Assembly (NCBI GenBank): GCA_963691705.1
Contig: OY829543.1
Location: forward strand, 31,271,523-31,335,522
DNA length: 64,000 bases
DNA from: Viola odorata
Taxonomy: Eukaryota > Streptophyta > Magnoliopsida > Malpighiales > Violaceae
Reading direction: 5' to 3'
The position numbers and the translations under genes are program-made. This document shows, piece after piece, positions 23,501-35,555 of this stretch (position 1 is the first letter of the stretch; each line of letters opens with the position of its first letter). The notes under the pieces were generated by a model. It had not been told where the DNA came from and did not search any database. It saw only the letters and a program-made list of their open reading frames with translations.

Positions 23501-25431
23501 TTTCAAATGACTTGTGCTTTCCTTTCCCCTTTTCATACTTTTTTTTTTCAACCCAGAGTTCGAGACCAGAGAGTCATGTGAACAAGCATACTGGAAGGTA
23601 TGTCAAAGCGAAAGTGCATCTTTCTTATCTTAAACATTGGATGCAATAGGACCTCGTTGCATTCTGCTAGGAATGGATTACTGATATAGGGATGGAGAAG
23701 AAAATGAGAATGGCAGCAGGATTTGCCTAAATTGGGAGACTGAAGCTGGGGCAAGATAATAAAGATACCATTGTAGACACCTGTGGCACATCTATTGATT
23801 GATTAAAGAAATCTAAGTTTGAAAATTGCCCTAATAGCCCATGACATTGGACTATCACAGTCACTATAAACTTTAGCTCTGAAACACCTTTTTTCAGCCA
23901 CCCAAAATAACTTAAAGAAAATGAGGAAACACTATCTTAAAATTATACGTGTTTTGCTACAGTAACTTCACATATGTGGTTGTTAATCATATTGCTAATG
24001 TAATGTAAGTGTAAAACTTCTACTTTTTCAGCCAGGAAAATATTCTTAGTTCTCCAGTAGTTCTCAACGAAATAGCCCTTCTAGTTGTTTGTTCCAAAGG
24101 ATAGTTTTGCTGAATTCTTTTATCTGACTTCTCTGGCAGATGGATAATGCTTTGATTGATGATAGAAGGATACATGTGGATTTTAGTCAGAGTGTTGCAA
24201 AGTTATGGTCCCAATACAGGCGCAAAGACAACCGAGTGGAGAAAGGTAAAGTTGGTTAAAACTACAATCCAAGAGACCTTTTTGGCGCATAAATTAAGGC
24301 ACATCCAATCCCTAGAATAAGAGCGAATTTATTTAAACCCTCCAACAAGGAGATCTATTTTTTTCTTTTGGTTGTTCATCTGCAGACAGTCACTCTGCTT
24401 TGGTTAGAATTCTGCCAACAGTAGCCTGATTCTATTTTCATGTGCCAAAAGCATAATTGATTTATAAATAAGGAGATCTACTTTTTCTTTTGGTTCCAAC
24501 TATGGGCTACTTCTTTCTTGGGATAGCAAATTATTGTAGTTCATTTCTGTGATGAATCTTGTTAAGAGTACAATTTTGTATTTACATTCTATCATATCTG
24601 CTACAGGAAGAGGCTGCTTCAAATGCGGGGCTCCTGATCACATGGCTAAACATTGCAATGGGGGTTCTGCCGCTATACAGCGGCCCCGAAAATACATTCT
24701 CAGAGACATTAACACACAACGTGGTGGAGATGACAACTCAAGGTTTGTAATCATTCATCTTAGTTTCCATGATTTTCTTACTGTGTGTGATGCATAGTAA
24801 AATTTGTTGCAGATATGATATGGTATTTGATGGAGACACTTCTGAGAACCCCAGACAAGAGAAGACACATGGCAGTCCCGATCAAGCTGATATAGATAAA
24901 CTAAAGATGCACGCGAGAAGTCAAGTGCTAAAAGCTAGGGATCCAGAAAAGAAAGTTTCAAGTGATAGAAGCAGGGGAAGTGACAGAAGTAGAGGGGGCA
25001 GAGAGGAGGAGCATCGTCATGAAAGTAAAGACAGTGGGTATTCTGAGGTGCAAAGGGATAGAGAAGGATACATTGATCGCAGGAAGGAAGGTAAAGAACA
25101 TGAAGGTTATGGAAGAGGTGATCGCAAAAAAGAGCATGATAGTGGTGGGAGAGATGATCGGGATTACAGAAAGAGAAGTTCAGATAGTGGTGATTACAGA
25201 AAGAGGCATGAAGATAGAGATTACAGAAAAAGAAACGGAGATGATGGTCACAGAGGAGACTTAGGAGATGACAGAGATTATAAAAAGAGACGGGCAGAGG
25301 ATGGCAGGCGAGAAGGCAGGAGAGAAGACCGAGAAGACAAACGCCTTAGCAAAGAAAGTGAATATGGTCGGCAACATGATGGTGATAAGAGGCATTATGT
25401 AGGAGATGAAGTCTATGGGGTAAAAAAATGA
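20535..25431 (+). CDS. CYP59: Nuclear multidomain cyclophilin CYP59 (PPIase-like, RRM, zinc knuckle, RS/RD tail)
   Basis: Fourteen exons: 20535-20632, 20848-20952, 21092-21209, 21338-21388, 21471-21562, 21650-21749, 21947-22069, 22167-22244, 22364-22410, 22521-22576, 23557-23597, 24140-24245, 24607-24742, 24813-25431. They total 1770 nt, 589 aa, in frame throughout. Domains: cyclophilin (about 1-165), RRM (about 240-320, [10 protein letters not shown] and CYAFIEF as RNP motifs), CCHC knuckle [14 protein letters not shown] (about 342-355), then a long R/D/S/E/K-rich tail. CYP59 proteins (PPIL4 in animals) bind RNA and the RNA polymerase II C-terminal domain and link transcription to splicing. 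The usual catalytic arginine position reads T (LFHTVQKDF), as I recall for this subfamily, so isomerase activity may be weak. Intron 8 has a GC donor. All exon junctions were inferred from GT/GC-AG sites and homology recalled from memory. Confidence 0.95.
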
Positions 25432-26023
25432 TAATCTGTAATGAATTTGAAGATGATACAATTGAATTAAAAGAACACTACTTTCTCTTTTTAGCCCTTT
25501 TCTCCTGAATGCATAAGATAAAACTACTTTTTGGAAAGAGTTAGCTATTTTGTTTTACTAGTTATTGAATATAAAAAGGAGTCTTGTATTTTTTATATAA
25601 GTAAAAAAGAGGAGGCTTATTTTTGCCTTGTTACCATCTTAAGCCAATGTGTCATAATTCCCAACGAAATAGGATGTGAAATCAAATACCAACTGCTATA
25701 TGACTTAGAAGCTTTTGCTTTAGCAGGAATAGTAGAATTTTGAAAGTTCATGTATATGAATAGCAGCATGAACTTTGCAAGATATAACTTAGGGTTATTC
25801 TTTCGAGTTCATACTTTTCAGATGGTAATGCTTAAAAATGCGAAAACAAAGTAATAACTAATATTAAACTTGAGCCCAAACATCCAAATTTATAACAAGT
25901 ATATCAATCAATACACTGAGCATATAACCTTTGAAACAAGAAAGTAATTTGCACCGAACAAAGATTACTGAGGCGAAAACTAAAACAACAAGTCCGACAT
26001 AAGATCCCGTTTGCTGCTTCATT
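25432..26023. other. 3' UTRs of convergent genes, no further feature
   Basis: AT-rich sequence between the CYP59 stop and the stop of the minus-strand RRM gene. Probably the two overlapping or adjacent 3' UTRs. No ORF with recognisable motif. Confidence 0.5.
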
Positions 26024-26788
26024 TCACTGCCTTGATCTTGATTCTGCCCGTCTGGCTTCATCTGGTGTTGAAGGAAAGAGCTCCACGAACCTAAAGCCGA
26101 TTGTCATCTTGTCCTTGCTCATAGCTCTCTTAGCCTCCTCCATAGAAACAAACTCCACATATCCCTCTCCAGTGGCTTTCCCATCTGGGCGACAAGCAAT
26201 GTGCATCCCTTCTTCAACTAGTGTGAAGTCTTTGAAAAAGTCAATGATGTCGGACTCTTTGGCAGAAAAAGGAAGACCTCGCATCTTCAAAATCTCTGTG
26301 TATTCCATTTGATCCTTGTCATTGAATCTCTTTGATCTAGATGGAGGTGGACTTCCATGATAATCATTGTCGTAGATTCCTTCATAATGCACCCCTGCCA
26401 TTGTAATAATCCTGCCTCTTACACCTGAAAACTTCCACATATTGACGCCGTATGGTATGTTGATCTCTCTGTAAAGCAAACTCAACCTACATGATTCCAG
26501 CAAACACAACAAAACCCTCTCCCGTGAACCTTCCATGCTTGTTGACAAGTTGACATCCACAATGTCCAGGCCAGCAAAGAACTTAAAATTGTTGATGTCG
26601 GTGCAGTTGAAAGGAAGTCCCCGCAGACGAACCACAGGAAGTGGAGGCGGCTGAAATCCACCGCCAAAGCCATAAGGTTGAAAGCCACCCGTGCTGCTGC
26701 TCACTGCGAAGTAGGGATTTGAGTCCATCATTCTTTGTCTCTTTGAGCCGACCTTGTACCCATCTGAAACCCCCCCGCTCCCCAACAT
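26024..26788 (-). pseudogene. hnRNP H/F-type two-RRM RNA-binding protein, RRM1 scrambled by paired frameshifts
   Basis: The start MLGSGGVSDGYKVGSKRQRM and the C-terminus PSTPDEARRAESRSRQ, together with the second RRM (ILKMRGLPFSAKESDIIDFF, EGYVEFVSMEEAKRAM), match plant hnRNP H/F-like proteins (At5g66010 type, from memory). Such proteins bind G-rich RNA in the nucleus. RRM1 begins well (VVRLRGLPFNCTDINNF), then loses one base at about 26545-26555. The expected RRM1 sequence continues in another frame, where it also meets a TAG (26487-26489). A second shift near 26393-26405 restores the frame. The ORF thus stays open for 254 codons but about 50 residues are wrong. A 5' UTR intron (26839-27146) argues against a processed pseudogene. 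An in-frame ATG at 26806 is followed by TGA. Sequencing error is possible. Confidence 0.7.
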
Positions 26789-26838
26789 TGCCCTTCATTT
26801 ATCCATACCCAGAAAGAGAAAAAAAACCCCCACTCAAC

Positions 26839-27146
26839 CTGTTAATAAAACCAAACCCAACCCACACTTCCCTGACACCTAGCATCCCTAAACTTATCTT
26901 CCACAAAGCAAAAATCACATAAACATACCCTCCTAACACAATCTACAAATATACCCCAAATGCGAAGAAACAAAAGACAATTGGCAGTTCAAGCTCGAAT
27001 TATACAATAAGTATTCCTACACTACTCGTTGAGAAGCAATTAAATGTCAAAAGAATTAAAAACAACAACAGCAGCAGCGAAAAAACAGAAGCACGAAAAA
27101 CGTACAAAGCCAATTGAGAAAGAAGGGCGAAGTTGTTAATGCTTAC
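26839..27146 (-). other. 5' UTR intron of the RRM gene
   Basis: Minus strand: donor GAG|GGTAAGC-type at 27146 and acceptor TTATTAACAG at 26839. The first, non-coding exon would extend upstream to about 27330. Confidence 0.5.
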
Positions 27147-27441
27147 CCTCGCGATCCGTACATGATGGTCAGGTGTTAGCTGGAACCGAATTCTGCCGGG
27201 AGAGAACCTCAATTTCGGAGGGAATGATAATTTTCAGGGAGATTAGCAGAAACCCTAGCAAATCTCGCTGGCGATCGATGAAGATGAAAAGGGGAGAAAA
27301 ATAGAACCCTAGCAGATAGGGGGGACAATTGGTTTCCCACCCGACTTTGTGCAATTTTATTTTATTTTTGGGCTTTCTTTTTTACAAATCTTCCTGCTGT
27401 TTTTGTGATTGATAGAATTACATAAACGCCGTTTCGTTTTG

Positions 27442-29208
27442 GGAAATTAGAAAAATGACATCTACACTCCATTAAAATGATTGATTTAGTACCTCTCTTC
27501 TTTTTGAATTTTAAATGACATTTGAACTCAAAAAAATATCACATTGGTACCTTCCCTCACACCGTTAGTCTATCACTGTTATCCATCCTACGTGGTATGA
27601 CATGTCGGACGTTACGTCATAAGTTGCTGACGTGTCATGCCACGTAAGCAAACCTGAACCGAAAATTTAATTTTTTTTTGGAAATTGGTCATTCAAACGA
27701 CGCGTCGTTCATCGTTCAGGTTCAGTCCATGAATCTGAACAACACGTCGTTTGAGATGAATGACGCGTCGTTCTCTTCACTTCATTAGAGTGAACGACGG
27801 TCGTTCACTCTTTTGTTTATCACTGTCACCGATGCCACTTTTGTAGAACGATTAATAATCATTGTTAAGCGCAATATGCGATTAGACCGTCTGTACTCCC
27901 TTTAATTCAATCTCTGCGCCAAATCAAAAACTGATCCCTACACCAAATCAATTAAATCCAATTCTCCCAAATTAATTCAAAACCACCTCTACCTAATTAA
28001 TTCAAAACCATTTCAAAACCATCCTCTGCAAAATTAATTCCAACCAATCTCCCAAATTAATTCAAAACTACCTCTACTCATCAAAAATCATCACCTAATC
28101 ATCAACCATAACACATATGGTTGCCAATGAAGCGGGTAAGGCACTATCCATACCCGCACCCGTAAATTTGCGGGTAACCCATACCCGCACCCGCACCAGC
28201 GCGGAGCGGGTAAGAGAAGACAAATTATACCCGCGGATACCCGCAAATTTTTTAAAATTTAAATTTTCAAGTAATAGATTGCAATTAATTATCCATTTCA
28301 TGTTTAATGTTTTCAAACACCCTTTTGAAGTCATTTAAATTTATGATTTGTATTATACTTTCGATTGGAAAATAGTTGAAAAATTACTTTAGTGGATATG
28401 TAAACTTTAATTTATGGTTTGTGTTTGACTAAGGGATTTACTAAGGTTTACAAATTTTATGATATGTATATATATTTTGCGGGTATTATTCCGGGTATCC
28501 ATACCCGCATTTTGCGGGTATTTAGTGCGGGTATTGGAGCGGGTAAGCACTATCCATACCCGCACTTTGCGGGTGCGGGTAAATCCATACCCGCAAAATA
28601 CCCACAAACTACGGGTAATACCCACCCGCAATTGCGGGTATCCGGCGGATATCCATGCCCGCGGGCGAAAATTGCCAACCCTAATCACACACCATCATCA
28701 AACATCAGACCAACCACCCATCACCGCCACGATCTACCCCCTCAACATCACAGTTGCCGATTCCCTCCACCCAATCCAAACACCGAACCTCTACTGCTTG
28801 CCCGGTTGAGAAACAGAAAAAAAAAAAAAAGAAAGAAAGAAAAGAAAAGAGAAGGGAGAGTGAGGTCTGCGCGGAAAAGGAGTGAACGACGCGTCGTTCA
28901 CTCTAATGAAATGAAGAGAACGACGCATCGCTCAAATCAAACGACAGATCGTTCAAATTCATGGGCTGAACCTGAACGACGTGTTGTTTGAACGACCTAT
29001 TTTTTTTTTTTAAAAAAAAAATCAGGTCGGGTTTACTTACGTGGCATGACACGTCAACAGTTTATGACGTGGCGTCCGACATGTCATGTCATGTAAGACG
29101 GTTAACGGTGAGTGAGCAACGACGTGAAGGGAGGTACCAAATGTGACATTTTTTTTTAATGCAAAAAGAAGAAGATACCAAATTAGTTATTTTAATTTTC
29201 TAATTTCC
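27442..29208. mobile_element. Non-autonomous element with ~0.35-kb inverted repeats (MULE- or foldback-like)
   Basis: The left arm (about 27442-27815) and right arm (about 28878-29208) are inverted copies. Both begin GGAAATTAGAAAA on their own strand and share the TACCTC/TACC...CTTCTTTTTG phrase, the TGACGTGTCATGCCACGTAA block and repeated palindromic CGACGCGTCGTTC motifs. No transposase. No convincing TSD, so family assignment is open. A hAT MITE is nested in the centre. Confidence 0.65.
28116..28683. mobile_element. hAT-type MITE (568 bp) with TACCCGC repeats
   Basis: Ends read TATGGTTGCCAAT and TAGGGTTGGCAAT (minus strand). Flanks ATAACACA (28108-28115) and ATCACACA (28684-28691) are an 8-bp duplication with one mismatch. 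Many TACCCGC/GCGGGTA subterminal repeats lie at both ends. The ORFs here are repeat artefacts. The element is nested inside the 27442-29208 inverted-repeat element. Confidence 0.8.
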
Positions 29209-30076
29209 TTTTCATTTTTCAACGGTGTGGCGGCCCATGTGCCAAAAGGCGTACTAGATGCAGTCCACGTAAAGTTAACGGATCTTTTTAGTCCCTAATT
29301 TTGTAAGAACTTTTTAATTAAAACCTTCATGAAAGGAAAAGCATATTGAGATGAATCTACGCATTTTAAGCATATTAAGTTATTTACTGATCATATATAT
29401 AATGTAAAAATATATATATGCTGTGATTTATAATTATTAAACACAGTATTGAGCAGGTCTACATCCAATCCAAGCTTCTCATTCCAAACCCACTGTGGCA
29501 ATTCAACAGAAAGATTAGGCGATTTAAATATTTTTCCAAGCCTAAAAAAGCAAGTTCCAAAAAAATCCACCCTTAATTAAGCTCTCAAGTTCGAATCAAA
29601 GAAACCATAGTAAGAGAGTATCCCTGACACATTTTTGGATCCGACAGGCATTAAAATAACAACACTTCATCGGGAATTCGTCTTCTGTGGCTTTACAACA
29701 TTAAACCCTAAAAACAAAATGAGAAAACGGTTGGTTTTGGTGGCGGTGGGACTGATATCACCTGCTATGCTACAAAGGGGAGAAAAAGAACAGTAACAAT
29801 CACCCTGCGGGTCTACCCAAAAAAGAGACCATCAGTATTCTTTTGCCAACCATTTTATGGCTCTATGATCATATACATACATTGAATATGCTCAAGAGGT
29901 TGACATTCTGCTCATTAAACCAAAACTGAACTTACACAGATTGAAAAACATGAAAATTGTTTGCAGACCGTAGATCAAGATGCAGTTGGGAACACGAGCT
30001 TTTGCGTCAACACCATCGATTGAAGTTAATTTTTACTTTTGCTTGTGATAAGGGGTCCTCATCTACACTCTTCACT
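29209..30076. other. Intergenic and GET1 3' UTR, nothing else recognised
   Basis: AT-rich, no supported ORF or repeat boundary. The part nearest 30076 would be the GET1 3' UTR. Confidence 0.45.
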
Positions 30077-32145
30077 CTACTTGAGTATTCGAACAACAAA
30101 TTTGCTAACCCGTGTAGATAATATCAACCAAGGTATAATTCCAACCTGCAATAACATAAAAGCAATAGAAAGTGAAAACAACAATACCAAGAATGGTTGA
30201 TCTATCAACTTGCATACTCATATTCCAATCGTCTTGGAAACAATATCATATAGGTTAATAAGTAGGCCCCTCATACACCTACGTGTTCATTTTAGCCAAT
30301 GTCGATGTATATTTATCTGGTCTATGCCTGAAAAATTGCCAAGTATCCCATGATCTCTACTAGGTCTAAATGTCAAAAATGGATTTACATAAACATTGAA
30401 ACCAAGCTCATGGACTAGTCCCACTAGGCACTAAGGCAGGATTTAAGCCATACATGGATATGCATCAACATGGAGGATAAATCTCAATGGTCAGTGTCTA
30501 GAAAGTTTCATCATGGAAGGCCCTTTTTTAGCCTTCGGGAAATGATGTATATATGATAGGCAGTAACTAAAAATTGGTCACAAAAAGCTAAGGTTGAAAG
30601 ACCAAGGCTTTTCGTAAAAAAATTACACAAATATTCCTTGACAGTTAGTGACAGTAGCAAAATAATCTTGTAAAGAGAAAAACGAAAGTAAGTAAAGTGG
30701 ATACACAGAAAGGTTTGTCCAGAATATGAAGATAAATGGGAAAAGAGAACCCAGATAGTATTCATTACCTTAACATTACTGTCTGAAGTACCTCCAGAAC
30801 TCAGAGATAGCATCCGTCCTGCAGATAGGCAGATATTGAATCAAGAGAAAAATAATAGTATAACTACTATCTCAAGTGTCATGCATTCTTCCTATAATAA
30901 TGAACATCCCCCTCCTATCATCCATTTTTTCCAAGCGCAGACAAAATATGCGTATAGCATTATCATGAGTGTAAGTGCATCAAACTTGTCATGTTCAAAC
31001 AAAAACCAACTAGGGGAGGATTGGTGAAACTCAAAACAAAGCAGAAAAGAACGAAAGAGGGTTATATTACCAAAGGGCTGCACAAGTTGCTGAGATATTG
31101 CAGCAACAGGAGTCCTCCAGAACCAACAAATCAGGATAAAGTATATCACAACCTGTCCAGATTAAATTCATCAGATTCCAACGAGACACAGAAAAAACTC
31201 TTAAAACAACTTTAACACACTCAATACTACCTTTGCGATAAATAGAATTTGTAGGTACAAATCATAAGACTGTTTCAATCCCTTGCTGTTCTCCTGTTGA
31301 ACTGGATGGCAAAGCATGTGTTAGAGGCCCCAATTCATGCAGGATGGAGAAGAACTATGGACAAAATATTAGGAAAACTATAAACACCAACAACACTAAA
31401 AACAACTAGAACATCCATTCAACATGATCCCCCATCCATAAAAATAAGACAGATAAACTTACATTTCAAAAGCTCCTTCTCCTTTGCAGCAGCCAACCTT
31501 CTAAGTTTTGCTGACTGAGCAAATGTTGATGGCCTGAAAGCAGTATAAACACGATAATACTAAGACTAACGACTTCAACAAAATAAGACTCTTAAAGCTA
31601 CCGTATCTCTAGAACTCAACAAAGAATATGCACATTATCACAAACCGTCAGGCTCTCAAGCATACTTTCCACAACAGTTACTAATAAAGTATTATGAATT
31701 CAACAGAGGCAGGATTGCAAAACTCCATTTCAACAGGAAGCAATTATAGATTTCAATAACTACTATGCACAGATCTCATGCAAAATGCACCAGAAATCCT
31801 GTCGTCAGAGCCTAATAACTGCGTAATACATATAATGGACATCGAAAACCTGAAATGAACGGAATCACGTACTGTGACAAGGAGCTCGCGTCTTTCAACA
31901 ATTTCTTTATTTCCGCGCGCAGCTGAACTTCTTGGTCACTCCTGGATCCCTTCTGCAGAAACACACACGGACAAAATCCATTACTAGTGAATCGAAGCGT
32001 TTGATGCGAGGAATTCGATAGAAGAGCCTACCTTCTTCAAATTTTCGAGGAACCTAGATGCGAAGTGGAAAACGGTGACGATGAAGAGGATTACCGGAGC
32101 AGCGAGAGACCGTCCCTGTCCGGCGAGGATTTCTTCTTCTCCCAT
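30077..32145 (-). CDS. GET1: GET1/WRB-type receptor for tail-anchored protein insertion into the ER
   Basis: Seven exons, minus strand: 32145-32032, 31952-31873, 31533-31463, 31301-31231, 31152-31071, 30818-30769, 30145-30077. They total 537 nt and encode 178 aa, in frame throughout with GT-AG junctions; the Arabidopsis protein is about 174 aa as I recall. The start [20 protein letters not shown] leads into a first membrane helix (about 15-33). A cytosolic coiled coil follows (about 38-95, [40 protein letters not shown]), then two C-terminal membrane segments ([20 protein letters not shown] and [17 protein letters not shown]). This is the three-helix topology of GET1/WRB, which with its partner recruits the GET3 ATPase through the coiled coil and inserts tail-anchored proteins. 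No lesion is visible. A Pack-MULE begins 87 bp upstream of the ATG, so regulation may be altered. Confidence 0.93.
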
Positions 32146-32223
32146 AATATACTCGGAGAATTTAATGAAGTAAACGCCACCTGTAAATCTTTCTTTAGTT
32201 TCGTCAAGCTTTGATAAGCATGT

Positions 32224-32232
32224 GCTGTGTTA
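32224..32232. repeat. 9-bp target-site duplication of the Pack-MULE, left copy
   Basis: GCTGTGTTA, identical to 35988-35996. Confidence 0.9.
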
Positions 32233-33041
32233 GAGTAATGCTATTTGGCTCACCCAAATAGCACACTCTCTTGGCTCACTTGACGTGGCAGTTGCCACGT
32301 CATAAAAAAAAATAAAAAAAATTCGTCTCCTTCTCCTTACCCAATCGATCGAAGCAACTCCCTCACCCTCACCCATTCGACAAACCCAACTGACCTCCCT
32401 CACCCTCCAAACGCTCCTCCTCCTCCTCCGACGACGACAGCTCTCCCAAATCGAACGAAGCAGGCGACGAGACAGCAACGGCCACTCCTCTCACCCTCCA
32501 AACCCTCCTCCTCCGACGACGGTACCTTCTCCTCTCTCTCTCCCTCACCGCGCTGCTTCGACACGCCTCCGACGACGACAGCAGCGCTTCCTCCTCTCAC
32601 TCCTCTTGGTAAGTTTTCCTAATTCTTAACTCCAATTTCAAGTAGCAACTGAGATTAGATTAGATAAATTGGGTTTTAGGGTTTTAGGGGACTTGTTCTG
32701 ATTTGGGCTTTGATGATGGAGCTGTTACTGTAACAGTAATTAATTAATGTTTAATTAAGGATTTGATTAGGTAAAGTTTAGGGGATGTGTTGCTACCCCC
32801 ACTATTAATATCATTTAGTGGTGAAAAGTAAATTTAGGGGATGTGTTGCTGACTGACTATGGTCTTACTATGGAAATTTTATCGCAGAACAGAAAATGTT
32901 GCGTCATAACCTGATGCTATGGGACGATAATGGGTGCCTACTGCTATTGTATCTTGGGAAAATAATTGTGCTTGTTTTATCAATTCAATTATTGTAGTTG
33001 AATTTAATGTTTGCCCTCTACATTAAATTGATGATTTAAGA

Positions 33042-33545
33042 ATGATTGTTCTTTCTCTAAGCAGGAACCATCAGTCACTCCAGCAGTTTATAGAAGAAAG
33101 GAGGACAACCAACAATGTTGCTCTAAAGGAGTTTACAGATTTGCAATTCATAGAAGCAAGATCTCTGGAAGATATTCATGTTGCTCTAAAGAAAGTTTCA
33201 GAGGATGACATTGAGGAAGAGACAAAACGGTTGGATTCAAAACATTTACAAGCAGAAGGAAGCACGGTTGGTTTGTCAAAGGAGGTTGAGCCAAGAGTGT
33301 TGGAAGTAAATGAAGCAGGTTCCACATCTGAATCTACCGTTGAGATGATTGACAATAATCCAATCAGGAAGCATGAATCAAGTACAATAGAATCTGATGT
33401 CCTAGCAAGCAGCATAACTGCCCACGAATCGAAGCATGGGTTTGATGAAGTAGCCGAAAATTCAAGCTTGAGCATGGCAATAGGTAACAAGGAAAAATCT
33501 CAAACATCCAACTCCGGTGATTCAGATCGAGAAAGAGACCTTTAG
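33042..33545 (+). pseudogene. Captured host gene fragment inside the Pack-MULE (C-terminal, acidic protein of unknown function)
   Basis: An open stretch of up to 167 codons ending SQTSNSGDSDRERDL-stop. A polypyrimidine-AG acceptor sits just inside it (CTAAGCAG at about 33056-33063), so the true coding piece probably starts there as a captured last exon. It contains FTDLQFIEARSLEDIHVALKK and is otherwise acidic and low-complexity. The EARS-EDI phrase resembles repeats I recall from plant proteins of the At5g17910/At2g29620 type, function unknown; that link is unverified. It lies between the two MULE arms and has no upstream exons in the element, so a chimeric transcript starting in the left arm is the only obvious way to express it. 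Confidence 0.55.
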
Positions 33546-34343
33546 AGAGAATGAGTATTTCTGGTTTGAATTTTCCTTTTGTTATCAAGGGCTTTTTGAT
33601 TTTACATTATTTGATCTACGGTCTCGTTTTAATTAGTGATAGGTGGGCGTTTTTGGCTTTCTAATTCGTTTGCTCTCTTCAAGAATGAGTTTTTGGTTTG
33701 ATTTCTTGAAGTTTGATTTTTCTTTTTTCTTTTTTTCTCTCTGGATATTAAGAGTGAGCTTTGTTTTGTTTTTGAGAAGCTAAGGCCTAAGAGTGAGCAG
33801 TTTGAGTTTTTTTACTTGAGGAAAGAGTATCCAAATATTTGTACATTGTAAATTAGGTTTTGTAAAACCAATGGTGTGATCAATTGGAGATGTGCATGAA
33901 TGCATCTTTGTTTTGAAAATGTTTGAGATCTATATATGGAGTTTGTGAAACCAGTGGTATGATATGAGCAATTCCGGATGTGCGTCCTCGTTTGTTTCTT
34001 TTGTTTTGCCTTTGGATAGCGAGCCTTTTGCACAACATGTAGGCTAGTTTTAAGAACATCTCAAAAATGGGAGACATCCGATAAAATTGGAATGAGACAG
34101 CAATCGTGACCGAGTTGTGATTGAAGGAGGGCAACTTATCACGTGTAGACATCTTATAATTACAACAGTATCTTATTTGTCTATCGAAAAAGTTTGAATT
34201 TGAACCCTCTCTCACCACCAAACCCTAATTTAACCCTTCAAACTTTTAAGCTTTCCATTGTAACTAAGTATGCAAGTCGGATTTCCGTACTAATAGGTTG
34301 ACAAGAACAAATATGAACAAGGAAGATCAAAGGCAGCAGGGTT

Positions 34344-34704
34344 CTACTGCTTTTGCTTCTTTTGAGCTGGCTCTGAAGAAGTCCCAACCTGGTAGAAGAA
34401 TTTACCATCAAAAACACATTCAAATTGTAAATGATGCATAACCACAAACATTCCATTCCTAAATAGGCATAAACACACACAAAGAGTGCAGATATTTTTC
34501 TCATTTTCAATACCTAAACTCCATCATATAGAATAGGAGATAATGAGGATAAAGAAATCCTATATGAAAGAAAATCATGCATACCACACTTGAAAGTCGG
34601 CCTCTGATATATGTCATAGATCTCAGCATAACATCAACTGTATCTCTTGTAAGCTGAAATTTCACATCCATCTCTCCTGAACCAGACTTGGTGTGATCTT
34701 GAAG
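34344..34704 (-). pseudogene. Second captured host gene fragment: two in-phase exons, possible COMM-domain C-terminus
   Basis: Minus strand. Exon 34704-34585 (120 nt, 40 codons) reads [20 protein letters not shown] onward to [10 protein letters not shown], with AG acceptor and GT donor. It joins in phase 0 to exon 34388-34344 (15 codons, VGTSSEPAQKKQKQ-stop). The pattern of alternating hydrophobics followed by a T-D-V-M-L-x2-M helix resembles the end of COMM domains such as COMMD9, but I am not sure. The intron was captured too, so the source was genomic DNA, not RNA. Orientation is opposite to the other captured fragment. Confidence 0.5.
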
Positions 34705-35519
34705 CTACAGTTGAGGATAGAGAGAAAAGAAGATGAGTGAAGCACAAAAACACAAAATAATAGTGAGATTCTAGTAACCAAAAGATTAGCATCAAAACAT
34801 GAAACTTACACTTCGGTGAAAGGAAAATTATATAGAAACACTGCTAGAGATACAACACTTTTTCTAAAACTGTTTATGTAATGCACATATGCCGCTCTTT
34901 TAATTGACTTGGTAGTTCTTGGTTTAATTAAATAATAGATAGTTCGCCAACCACATGTCGCCACAGCAGCTACCAAAATAATCTTAGTATAAAAACGTTA
35001 GTAATCCTAAGCATTATACTAATAAGAAACAGAAGTGATACAAACTATCAAGCAGCGAAAACCTGAAAGTAAATGATTTTCAAATGATCTTAGTTAGAGA
35101 ACTAACAAGAAAGACTTCCAAATAGAAACGTTAAAGATTGATGGAACAAGGTCAAACCTTGAAATTGAAGACCATTTGCCTTCAACTTTTCAGAAAACTT
35201 ACCGGATGATGTTGAATGGACCTAAACCAAAATGTCCCCACTAGGAGTTACCAAAACGCCTATTACATTAATAAGTAAGTCACAAGCTTTAACATTACTC
35301 AATCTATCTATTCCCAACACATTTTGTAGGCACCCATTATCGTCCCATAACATCAGGTTATGACTCAACATTTTCTGTTCTGCGATAAAATTTCCATAGT
35401 AAGACCATAGTCAGTCAGCAACACATCCCCTAAAATTTACCTAATCAAATCCTTAATTAAACATTAATTAATTACTGTTACAGTAACAACTCCATCATCA
35501 AAGCCCAAATCAGAACAAG

Positions 35520-35555
35520 TCCCCTAAAACCCTAAAACCCTAAAACCCAATTTAT
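35520..35555. repeat. Telomere-like CCCTAAAA run in the MULE right arm
   Basis: Three to four units of CCCTAAAA-type sequence. The left arm has the inverse (TTTTAGGGTTTTAGG) in shorter form near 32670. Confidence 0.6.

Noticed and set aside
27420..27450. TSD for the long inverted-repeat element
   Set aside because: T-rich flanks at both ends give only weak matches; no duplication of 8-11 bp could be supported.
28419..28991. 190-aa ORF
   Set aside because: It is made of GCGGGTA repeats of the hAT MITE and the inverted-repeat arm.
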